From: Kiritimatiellales bacterium
Lineage (GTDB): Bacteria; Verrucomicrobiota; Kiritimatiellia; Kiritimatiellales; Pontiellaceae
Reading direction: 5' to 3'
Assembly (NCBI GenBank): GCA_030630445.1
Contig: DAOVNC010000116.1
Location: 1-8,988, forward strand
DNA length: 8,988 nt
Shown: piece by piece, positions 1-5,856 of the stretch
How the letters are laid out: each line of letters starts with the position of its first letter
Numbering within the stretch: position 1 is the stretch's first letter
The notes under the pieces: model-generated
What the model was told of the DNA's origin: nothing
What the model saw: only the letters and a program-made list of their open reading frames with translations
The model's database searches: none
Position numbers and translations under genes: made by a program

Positions 1-2
1 CC

Positions 3-308
3 GATTCGGATGGCGACGGAGCCACCGATCTCCAGGAATTTGTCATGGGCGGCGATCCAAACGATCCTGACGACACCCCGTCGCCGATCTTGACTTCGTC
101 CGCCACGGAAGTGCTGCTTGCCTACACGCTGGATCCCTTTGTTGCGGGAACCGCCCGCATCTTGGAATCTCCCGACCTCTCCAGCTGGAGCAACGCGGTT
201 CCGGCACAAGTGCTTCAGCAACCGCAGGGCGACCTTCTCCTGATCGAGGCGCATTTCCCCGTCGATAAACCGCAGCGTTTCTTCCGGTTGCTTTTCGAGG
301 GGCAGTAG
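3..308 (+). CDS. C-terminal end of a secreted/surface protein with thrombospondin type 3-like calcium repeats (partial)
   Basis: The frame is open from the left edge of the window, so this is the 3' end of a longer gene. An ATG at position 45 lies inside the repeat and is not the start. The first codons read DSDGDGATDLQEF, then GGDPNDPDD: aspartate-rich Dx[DN]xDG loops typical of thrombospondin type 3 or dockerin-like calcium-binding repeats in extracellular proteins. The last ~70 residues have no catalytic motif. They contain a 'ILESPDLSSWSN...PQRFFRLLF' pattern, which resembles the short beta-rich C-terminal domain seen on many secreted PVC-group proteins (from memory, not searched). The protein is therefore probably exported; its main function lies outside the window. 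It ends in TAG, 33 nt before the glycerate kinase start, on the same strand, with no clear terminator between them. Confidence 0.8.
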   Translation, partial: DSDGDGATDLQEFVMGGDPNDPDDTPSPILTSSATEVLLAYTLDPFVAGTARILESPDLSSWSNAVPAQVLQQPQGDLLLIEAHFPVDKPQRFFRLLFEGQ

Positions 309-341
309 GGGCATGATCGGGGCCGGTTAAAGGAGTACGGC

Positions 342-1433
342 ATGAAAATCGTTGTGGCCCCGGATTCGTTCAAAGGAAACATGCGCAGCGCCCAGGTCTG
401 CGAGATCGTTAAAAAGGCGATCCTTCAAGAAATGTCCGATGCCGAAGTGGTCTCCGTTCCAATGGCCGACGGCGGCGAAGGGACGGTCGAGGCCGTTGTT
501 GCGGCAACCGGTGGGACGTTTGAATCCCTGAAAGTCTGCGGGCCGCTCGGCGATCCGGTCGAAGCGCAATACGGCCTGCTCCCCGACGGCACGGCGATCA
601 TGGAGATGGCATCGGCCTCCGGAATCGAACTCGTCCCGGCAGATCGCCTCAATCCGATGGAAGCCACCACATACGGCACCGGCGAGCTGCTCCGCCATCT
701 TCTTGAAGAGGGCCACACCTCCATCGTCATGGGGATCGGCGGCAGCGCAACGGTTGACGGCGGGGTTGGAATGGCGCAAGCGCTCGGCTATCGTTTTTTC
801 GATGCTCGCGGCGAAGAAACCCGTGTGCTGGTAGAGATCCATTCCATCGATGATTCCCAAGTTCTCCCGGAATTGGAAAACGCGAAAATCCGCATCGCAT
901 GCGACGTGACCAACCCGTTGACCGGCCCGAACGGGGCGGCGGCCATATTCGGCCCGCAAAAGGGCGCGACACCCGAAATGGTTGAAGTGCTCGACGCCGG
1001 ACTCGCCAACCTTCAAAAGCTCTTGGGAGTGGCAGGCGCACCCGGCGACGGCGCGGCGGGCGGACTCGGGTATGGCCTGCGCGCGTTCTGCAATGCCGAA
1101 ATTCTTCCGGGCGCGGCGCTCATCGCCGATACCGTCGGCCTGTCCGACGCGCTCGCAGGAACCGACCTGCTCATCACCGGCGAGGGACGCACCGACGGCC
1201 AAACGGCCTCGGGGAAACTCTGTTCCGTACTCGCCGGGATGGCGCGCGAACACGGCGCGAAAAGCCTCCTCCTTTCCGGAGCCTTGCAGGGCGAGTTGGA
1301 TCTATTCACCGACACCTTCGACTATGCCTTCAGCATTTCCGCCGGCCACACCTCGCTCGAGGCCTGCATCGCCCACGCCCCCGAAGACCTCGCCTTCACC
1401 GCCCGCAACCTTTTCCATTTCGCTGCAAGATGA
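342..1433 (+). CDS. Glycerate kinase, type I (GckA/GarK/GlxK family)
   Basis: A cytoplasmic kinase that phosphorylates D-glycerate with ATP. Members of this family (PF02595) usually make 2-phosphoglycerate, linking glyoxylate, glucarate or serine-derived carbon to lower glycolysis. The 363-residue product has the family signature throughout: APDSFKG at residues 6-12, MADGGEGT at 41-48, the glycine-rich GIGGSATVDGG at 131-141, CDVTNPLTGPNGAA near 187-200 with FGPQKGA after it, GDGAAGGLGYGL at 235-246, and ITGEGRTDGQTASGK at 278-292. Length is near the usual ~375-385, so it looks complete. The start is fixed by the residues and by an AAAGGAG Shine-Dalgarno at 329-335, 6 nt before the ATG. No glycerate-pathway partner is next to it, so the carbon source cannot be inferred. 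The exact symbol (garK, glxK or gckA) cannot be decided from sequence alone. Confidence 0.95.
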   Translation: MKIVVAPDSFKGNMRSAQVCEIVKKAILQEMSDAEVVSVPMADGGEGTVEAVVAATGGTFESLKVCGPLGDPVEAQYGLLPDGTAIMEMASASGIELVPADRLNPMEATTYGTGELLRHLLEEGHTSIVMGIGGSATVDGGVGMAQALGYRFFDARGEETRVLVEIHSIDDSQVLPELENAKIRIACDVTNPLTGPNGAAAIFGPQKGATPEMVEVLDAGLANLQKLLGVAGAPGDGAAGGLGYGLRAFCNAEILPGAALIADTVGLSDALAGTDLLITGEGRTDGQTASGKLCSVLAGMAREHGAKSLLLSGALQGELDLFTDTFDYAFSISAGHTSLEACIAHAPEDLAFTARNLFHFAAR

Positions 1434-1634
1434 CTGTAAATCGTTCCAGTTAATCTAGTGGGAAGGCCGTAAAAATATCCGTTTATCATATATTTCGACC
1501 CAAAAACGACCCTAATTAGGCCTTTTTATATCATATACTATATAAGAATCCATACGTCCGCCGGCGAGAAAACGGGGCATCCCTTCCCAAATCCGATCCA
1601 TTTGACGGATTCGTTCCAAACCTTGTGAATCCCT
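1434..1634. other. AT-rich intergenic region upstream of ftsK
   Basis: About 200 bp with no credible gene; composition drops to strongly AT-rich around 1470-1550, against GC-rich flanks. The nonamer TATCATATA occurs twice (1484-1492 and 1529-1537). A perfect 10-bp palindrome CCTAATTAGG lies at 1511-1520, directly followed by CCTTTTT. AATCCG at 1590-1595 is mirrored by CGGATT at 1606-1611. The region may hold control sites for ftsK or the end of the glycerate kinase transcript, but no strong terminator stem is visible. Confidence 0.5.
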
Positions 1635-1664
1635 TTGATTTGGCGGGGCGGATTCTTCTATATT
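1635..1664 (+). promoter_or_regulatory. Sigma70-type promoter of ftsK, positioned for a leaderless transcript
   Basis: TTGATT (1635-1640) and TATATT (1659-1664) form a -35/-10 pair with an 18-nt spacer. The A of the ftsK ATG (1671) is the seventh base after the -10 hexamer, the usual transcription start distance. No Shine-Dalgarno is present in the bases before that ATG. The simplest reading is transcription starting on or next to the start codon. This is inferred from sequence only. Confidence 0.5.
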
Positions 1665-1670
1665 CCCCGA

Positions 1671-4004
1671 ATGGCGAGAACAAAGACAGAAGAACCCGTT
1701 CGTTCGGGTTGGCGGGAGATTGCGGGGATTCTGACGGGCACGCTGGGGCTGATGCTTTTGCTGGGCGTTTTTTCATACGACCCGGCGGATATCGGGTTGT
1801 TCAACAACCAACCGGGCTCGCATAACTGGATTGGCCCTTTTGGTGCGCATACGGCCTATGCGGCGTTCATGTATTTTGGTGTGGCGGGCTATCTGATTCC
1901 CTTTTGCATCCTCTGGATCGGCGTGTCGGCGGTGCTGCGGTCGGCGCGCAAGATCTACCCCCGCTTTCTTTGGTTCCTCCTTGCCCTGTTTTGCCTGTCC
2001 GGATTGCTGGACATGCAGCAGATCTGGTTCACCTTGGTGGAGCGCCTGAATATCGGCAGCCCCGGCGGACTGATGGGCGAGATGCTGGCGCAGCGGTCGC
2101 TCGGCTTCTGGATTGGCCCTGCGGGTGCGGGCATTGTTTTCGTCGTGCTGTTTACCCTCGCGGTCATCCGCATGCTCGACCTGCATATCATCGATTTGTG
2201 CAAGCGGTTGTGGGAATGGGTCAAAGCCCTCAAGATGGAGCCGCCGACACCGGAAGAGGTGATGGAAAAACCGAAGCGCAAGCGCGCACCGCGCAAGCCG
2301 AAAGCGAAGCCCGAGGAGAAGGATGCCGTCGATATCCAGCAGATGGTTGCCGCGCAGCAGGCGGCGGTGAAAGCCAAGTCCCCGAAGCCGGTGGTGGAAA
2401 AATCGGACTGGGAAAAGCCGAAGCCCAAGATGCCCGCCAAGCCCAAGCCGGATCCGGCAAAGGAGTTCGCCGAGATCGATGGCGAAACCCACGCGAACTA
2501 CCGGCTGCCGTCGCTCGATCTGCTCGACCCTCCCGTGGCGCAAGGCAAGGGGATGTCGCCCAACGAAATTGCGGATACCGCCGAGGTTCTGCAGAACGCA
2601 CTCGAGGAGTTCGGCGTCGAAGCCAAAGTGACGGGCGTACAGCAGGGACCCGTGGTGACGTGCTACGAAATCCTGCCCGCCGCCGGTGTGCGGGTTGAGC
2701 GCATCAAGAGTTTGGCCGACAACATTGCGCTGAAGATGCACGCGGAGAGTATCCGTATCCAGGCGCCGATTCCCGGCAAAGGGGTGTGCGGCGTCGAAAT
2801 CCCGAATCCAACGCGCCAGTCGGTCTTTTTCCGCGAACTGATTGAAACCCCCAATTTCCACTCGGATAAATATGAACTGCCCTTGGCGCTCGGCAAGGAT
2901 GTGAGCGGAAACCTGCTTATTTCCGACCTGACCAAAATGCCGCATTTGCTGATTGCCGGCGCGACCGGGGCGGGTAAATCCGTCTGCATGAATTCCATCC
3001 TGACCGGTCTGCTGATGCGGCGCACACCGGACGAACTCCGGCTGATCCTGGTCGATCCCAAGACCGTCGAGTTCCGCGACTACAGCAATCTTCCGCACCT
3101 GGTCGTTCCCGTAATCACCAACGCCAAGAAAGTGGCGCTGGGCTTGAAATGGGCCATCGACGAAATGGAACGCCGCTTCAAATGGTTCAATCAGACCGGT
3201 GTGCGCGACCTTCCCGGCTTTAATGCGAGGGTGGTTGAAAAACAGACGGATATGTTCGGCGGTGAAGAAACGGGCGAGCAGGAAGAGAAAAAGGAAACCA
3301 TTCCGGAAAAACTGCCCTATATCGTCATTGTGGTCGATGAGCTGGCCGATCTGATGCATGTTGCCCAGGCGGAAATCGAGGCGGGTATCGCGCGCCTCGC
3401 GGCCAAGTCGCGCGCGGCGGGCATCCACATGATTCTGGCCACGCAGCGCCCGGATGTGAAGGTGATTACCGGCACGATCAAGGCCAACTTCCCGGTACGC
3501 ATTGCCTTTAAAGTGACGGCAAAGGTCGACAGTCGGACGATCCTCGACCGCATGGGGGCCGATACCCTGCTCGGGAAAGGCGATATGTTGCTCCTTCCGC
3601 CCGGCTCGGACAAGCTGATCCGCTCGCAGGGGGTGTTCACCAGCGATGCGGAGATCAAACGGATCACGGATTTCTGCAAGGAGCAGGGCAAGCCCGAATT
3701 CATTACCGAAATCCACGACAAGATGGAAAAGAAAGAAACCGAACTGCCCGAAATGGATAGTGGCGAGGACGACGAGATCCTCGAACAGGCGATCGAAGTG
3801 ATCCGCCAAACCAAGCGCGCCTCCACCTCGTCGCTACAGCGGCGGCTGCGCATCGGCTACACCCGCGCCGCGCGCCTGATGGATCTGCTCGAAGAGCGCG
3901 GTATGATCGGCCCGCCGGACGGCGCCGGACCGCGCGAAATTTTAATCGACCTTGACGGGGAAATTCCCCAGAACCCAGGAGTGGAAAACGATGCAACAGA
4001 CTAG
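1671..4004 (+). CDS. ftsK: DNA translocase FtsK/SpoIIIE
   Basis: Hexameric, membrane-anchored DNA pump that moves chromosome termini through the closing septum and, in many bacteria, activates XerCD at dif. The 777-residue product has the full architecture. About four N-terminal membrane segments lie near residues 17-36, 62-89, 98-114 and 145-168. A short Lys/Pro/Ala-rich linker spans ~190-265. The alpha/beta motor follows, with Walker A GATGAGKS at 430-437, Walker B IVIVVDELAD at 551-560 (D556/E557), and ATQRPDVKVITGTIKANFP at 590-608. A gamma winged-helix domain covers ~702-760 (ASTSSLQRRLRIGYTRAARLMDLLE). The linker is far shorter than that of E. coli FtsK. An acidic stretch sits between Walker A and B at ~522-545 (GGEETGEQEEKKE). 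An in-frame TTG at 1635 would add 12 residues, but it overlaps the proposed -35 box, so ATG 1671 is preferred. The 3' end overlaps the RodZ-like gene by 14 nt, implying cotranscription. Confidence 0.96.
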   Translation: MARTKTEEPVRSGWREIAGILTGTLGLMLLLGVFSYDPADIGLFNNQPGSHNWIGPFGAHTAYAAFMYFGVAGYLIPFCILWIGVSAVLRSARKIYPRFLWFLLALFCLSGLLDMQQIWFTLVERLNIGSPGGLMGEMLAQRSLGFWIGPAGAGIVFVVLFTLAVIRMLDLHIIDLCKRLWEWVKALKMEPPTPEEVMEKPKRKRAPRKPKAKPEEKDAVDIQQMVAAQQAAVKAKSPKPVVEKSDWEKPKPKMPAKPKPDPAKEFAEIDGETHANYRLPSLDLLDPPVAQGKGMSPNEIADTAEVLQNALEEFGVEAKVTGVQQGPVVTCYEILPAAGVRVERIKSLADNIALKMHAESIRIQAPIPGKGVCGVEIPNPTRQSVFFRELIETPNFHSDKYELPLALGKDVSGNLLISDLTKMPHLLIAGATGAGKSVCMNSILTGLLMRRTPDELRLILVDPKTVEFRDYSNLPHLVVPVITNAKKVALGLKWAIDEMERRFKWFNQTGVRDLPGFNARVVEKQTDMFGGEETGEQEEKKETIPEKLPYIVIVVDELADLMHVAQAEIEAGIARLAAKSRAAGIHMILATQRPDVKVITGTIKANFPVRIAFKVTAKVDSRTILDRMGADTLLGKGDMLLLPPGSDKLIRSQGVFTSDAEIKRITDFCKEQGKPEFITEIHDKMEKKETELPEMDSGEDDEILEQAIEVIRQTKRASTSSLQRRLRIGYTRAARLMDLLEERGMIGPPDGAGPREILIDLDGEIPQNPGVENDATD

Positions 4005-4599
4005 CCTGAATATCGGAACCATCGGGCAAAAGCTCGAAACGGCCCGTCAAGCCAAGGGCGTCAGCGTCTCCGAGGCGGGGCACGCCACGAAGATCCTTTC
4101 CAAGTTTATCGAAGCGATGGAAGGCGACGATTTCGGCGCACTCTCCGCGCCGGTCTACGCCAAGAGCTTCATCAAGATGTATGCCCGGTATCTGGGACTC
4201 GATGCCCAGCCGCTGGTGGATGAATATATGGAGCAGCATGTACCCAAGGCCAAGCGGCAACTGAGCGATGAAGTCCGCCAGAACCTCGCCGCGGTCGACC
4301 AGATTTCGGCGGAAAGTCCAACGCCGGCCGCAGGTGCAGGCAAGCAGGTGTTCGGTGGCGTCAACCAAGCCGTTACCAATCTTTCCGAGGCCAGGGTTTC
4401 CCCGAAAACACTGGCGATGGCCGGTGCGGGAATTTTGGCGCTTCTCATCATTCTCTTCGCTGTCAAGCAGTGCGATTCCGACGATGAAGCCGTCCCGGCG
4501 GCAGGCGGTGCGGCGCTGGTCGAACGGGAGCTGTTGTTTGAAAATGCACCGGATGCCTATCTGGTAAAACCCGGCGAAATCGAAGTTGGCCAGCAATAG
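3991..4599 (+). CDS. RodZ-like protein: cytoplasmic HTH domain plus one membrane helix, short periplasmic tail
   Basis: A 202-residue bitopic membrane protein. Residues ~10-80 form a RodZ-type helix-turn-helix (HTH_25-like): 'IGQKLETARQAKGVSVSE...TKILSKFIEAMEGDDF', followed by 'YAKSFIKMYARYLGLD', the usual RodZ hallmark. In RodZ this domain binds MreB rather than acting as a classical repressor. A low-complexity linker (~85-138) leads to one strongly hydrophobic helix at ~141-158, then only ~44 residues outside, starting with Cys161. The usual C-terminal RodZ beta domain (DUF4115) is missing. The start is the ATG with AGGAG at 3977-3981, 9 nt upstream; a TTG at 3952 would add 13 unlikely residues. 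It overlaps the end of ftsK and precedes pgsA, the same neighbourhood as ymfM-pgsA in Bacillus. A role in shape or division-site organisation is inferred from family and context. I leave the symbol blank because the protein is incomplete relative to RodZ. Confidence 0.88.
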   Translation: MQQTSLNIGTIGQKLETARQAKGVSVSEAGHATKILSKFIEAMEGDDFGALSAPVYAKSFIKMYARYLGLDAQPLVDEYMEQHVPKAKRQLSDEVRQNLAAVDQISAESPTPAAGAGKQVFGGVNQAVTNLSEARVSPKTLAMAGAGILALLIILFAVKQCDSDDEAVPAAGGAALVERELLFENAPDAYLVKPGEIEVGQQ

Positions 4600-4617
4600 T
4601 TTCCAGCGTCTGGAAAC
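4599..4617. repeat. Short perfect hairpin between the rodZ-like gene and pgsA
   Basis: GTTTCCAG (4599-4606), loop CGT, CTGGAAAC (4610-4617): a perfect 8-bp stem with a 3-nt loop. It starts on the last base of the RodZ-like stop codon. No T-run follows, so it is not a normal intrinsic terminator. It may act as an RNA-processing or stability hairpin within the operon. I recall similar TTTCCA-TGGAAA intergenic hairpins as repeated elements in related genomes, but only one copy is in this window. Confidence 0.65.
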
Positions 4618-4637
4618 CCGCATTGAACGGAGTCCGA

Positions 4638-5204
4638 ATGAAGAGCCTTCCGAACCACCTGACCATTAGCCGCTTTTGGATGACCGCCGTGATGATGGTC
4701 TGCATGAGCATCGACTTTCCCTACGCACGCATCGCCGCGCTGGTGATTTTTATCATCGCCAGCATTACCGATGCGCTCGACGGCTATTTGGCGCGCAACT
4801 TTTTTGGCTGCACCTCCTTCGGCAAGCTAATGGATCCGCTGGCCGACAAGGTGCTCGTCTGCGCCGCCTTCATTGGCTTTGTCGAACTCGACAGCCTGCG
4901 CGCTTGGATGGTGGTGCTGATTGTCGCCCGCGAATTCATGGTGACGGGCATGCGCCTGCTGATGATCGAGAAGGGGATTGTGATGCCGGCGGGCATTTGG
5001 GGGAAGGTCAAGACCACCGTGCAGATGCTTGCCATTTGCCTGCTCTTCTTCGGATTGATCTGGGAACAAAGCTGGCTCCCGGTTCCGGGTAGTGCATTTG
5101 CCTGGTGGCTGGGCCTCGGCGTCGCGTTGGTCACCGCCTGGTCCGGCATCGTCTATTTCTGGCAGCAGCGCCACATTATCTGGGAAAAGGACGCTGTTTC
5201 GTAG
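4638..5204 (+). CDS. pgsA: CDP-diacylglycerol--glycerol-3-phosphate 3-phosphatidyltransferase
   Basis: Integral membrane enzyme that makes phosphatidylglycerol phosphate from CDP-diacylglycerol and glycerol 3-phosphate, the committed step to phosphatidylglycerol and cardiolipin. The 188-residue product carries a complete CDP-alcohol phosphatidyltransferase motif, D45-xx-D48-G49-xx-A52-R53-x8-G62-xxx-D66-xxx-D70. It also has the PgsA-typical 'AREFMVTGMR' at ~97-106, which favours PgsA over phosphatidylserine synthase. The N-terminus (NHLTISR) and several hydrophobic segments (~30-43, 72-82, 90-98, 128-142, 153-175) fit the family and its usual length of ~180-190. The start is the ATG with GGAG at 4629-4632, 5 nt upstream; a TTG at 4623 lies before the Shine-Dalgarno. 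The stop codon falls inside a long inverted repeat, so the last residues may have been altered by that element. Confidence 0.95.
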   Translation: MKSLPNHLTISRFWMTAVMMVCMSIDFPYARIAALVIFIIASITDALDGYLARNFFGCTSFGKLMDPLADKVLVCAAFIGFVELDSLRAWMVVLIVAREFMVTGMRLLMIEKGIVMPAGIWGKVKTTVQMLAICLLFFGLIWEQSWLPVPGSAFAWWLGLGVALVTAWSGIVYFWQQRHIIWEKDAVS

Positions 5205-5265
5205 ACGCGACGTCCTCGTCGCGTTTGCTGTGCGCGGATAAGCGACGAGGACGTCGCTTCTACGA
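5199..5265. repeat. REP-like long inverted repeat at the 3' end of pgsA
   Basis: Two 24-nt arms (5199-5222 and 5242-5265) are complementary at 23 of 24 positions around a 19-nt loop. Each arm also contains its own small palindrome: GCGACG-TCCT-CGTCGC on the left and GCGACG-AGGA-CGTCGC on the right, each a 6-bp stem with a tetraloop. The element can therefore fold as one long hairpin or as two small ones. This resembles the REP/BIME-type extragenic palindromes mobilised by RAYT (Y1) transposases, though no transposase is present here. The left arm contains the last sense codon and the TAG stop of pgsA. As RNA it would make a very stable 3' structure that could shield or end the pgsA message. 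It has no T-run, so it is not a standard terminator. Confidence 0.85.
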
Positions 5266-5279
5266 TTAAAGGATTTATT

Positions 5280-5840
5280 ATGGGACGCGAGAATATTGAT
5301 AACTGGCATGTAAAGAAGTGCGCCAAGGCGTGCGACGGGTGCGAAGAGGAATTCCAGGACAAGCAGGTGCTCTATTCCCGCCTCCACTTTGACGAAGGCG
5401 AATACACACGGCAGGACTTTTGCGAGAAATGCCGGCAAAAGGAAGGCCCCGCATTGAGCACGTGGCAGACCCTTTTCATCGTTCCGCCGCCCCCTGCGGA
5501 AGAGGTCGTGAAGAAAGAAAATGCCGAATCGCTGTTGCGCAAGCTGCTGGCCAAGGAAAACGACGAAGACCTCAATGCCATATTCATCCTGACCGTCATG
5601 CTTGAGCGCAAGAAGATCCTCGTAGAGCGTGATACCCAGAAAACGGAAGACGGCCGCAAGCTGCGCATCTACGAACATAAAAAGACCGGCGAAAGTTTCA
5701 TGGTCGTCGATCCCGAACTCAAGCTCGACGAACTCGAGCACGTTCAGGAAGAGGTCGTCGTTCTCCTCGGCGGCAAGCCCCGCAATGCGCCAGTGGCACC
5801 CGAAACCCCTGCAGAAACCGGCGACACTTCGGAAAACTAG
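5280..5840 (+). CDS. Uncharacterised small protein with an N-terminal two-CxxC (zinc-ribbon-like) motif
   Basis: I do not recognise a named family. The 186-residue soluble product has cysteines at 14, 18, 21, 48 and 51. C18-DG-C21 and C48-EK-C51, 26 residues apart, are spaced as expected for a treble-clef or zinc-ribbon metal site. Next come a proline hinge (PPPPAEE at ~69-75) and a helical region, ~76-116 (ENAESLLRKLLAKENDEDLNAIFILTVMLERKKIL). A region rich in charged residues and short strands follows to ~165, with an Ala/Pro/Thr tail. There is no signal peptide or membrane segment, so it is probably cytoplasmic. The ATG at 5280 has AAAGGA at 5268-5273, 6 nt upstream. It lies 75 nt after pgsA, separated by the REP-like repeat. 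Metal binding is inferred from the cysteine pattern only; a nucleic-acid or regulatory role is possible but unsupported. Confidence 0.85.
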   Translation: MGRENIDNWHVKKCAKACDGCEEEFQDKQVLYSRLHFDEGEYTRQDFCEKCRQKEGPALSTWQTLFIVPPPPAEEVVKKENAESLLRKLLAKENDEDLNAIFILTVMLERKKILVERDTQKTEDGRKLRIYEHKKTGESFMVVDPELKLDELEHVQEEVVVLLGGKPRNAPVAPETPAETGDTSEN

Positions 5841-5856
5841 GAAGGCCTATTTTTCC
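5831..5856. terminator. Candidate bidirectional terminator containing both convergent stop codons
   Basis: GGAAAA-C-TAGG (5831-5841), loop AAGG, CCTA-T-TTTTCC (5846-5856): ten base pairs with one C/T mismatch and a 4-nt loop. The arms give an A-run before and a T-run after the core on both strands, as expected for a shared terminator between converging genes. The GC core is only TAGG/CCTA, so strength is uncertain. The + gene's TAG (5838-5840) and the minus gene's stop (5847-5849) both lie within it. Confidence 0.55.

Noticed and set aside
45..308. Independent 87-residue gene starting at ATG 45
   Set aside because: The frame is open to the left edge, and the upstream codons continue the same DxDGDG calcium-binding repeat, so this is the end of a longer gene.
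327..1253. 308-codon minus-strand open frame opposite the glycerate kinase
   Set aside because: The plus-strand gene has full family motifs and a Shine-Dalgarno. The antisense translation is low-complexity Arg/His/Gly-rich with no motif, a mirror of GC-biased codon use.
1519..1531. GGCCTTTTTATAT as a terminator of glycerate kinase
   Set aside because: The T-run is preceded only by the weak CCTAATTAGG palindrome with no usable loop, and by a 6-bp inverted match 50 nt away (AAGGCC at 1463-1468).
1773..3809. 678-codon minus-strand open frame opposite ftsK
   Set aside because: It lies entirely within ftsK; the translation is rich in His, Arg, Leu and Phe as expected from reverse-reading the codons, and no start signal is seen.
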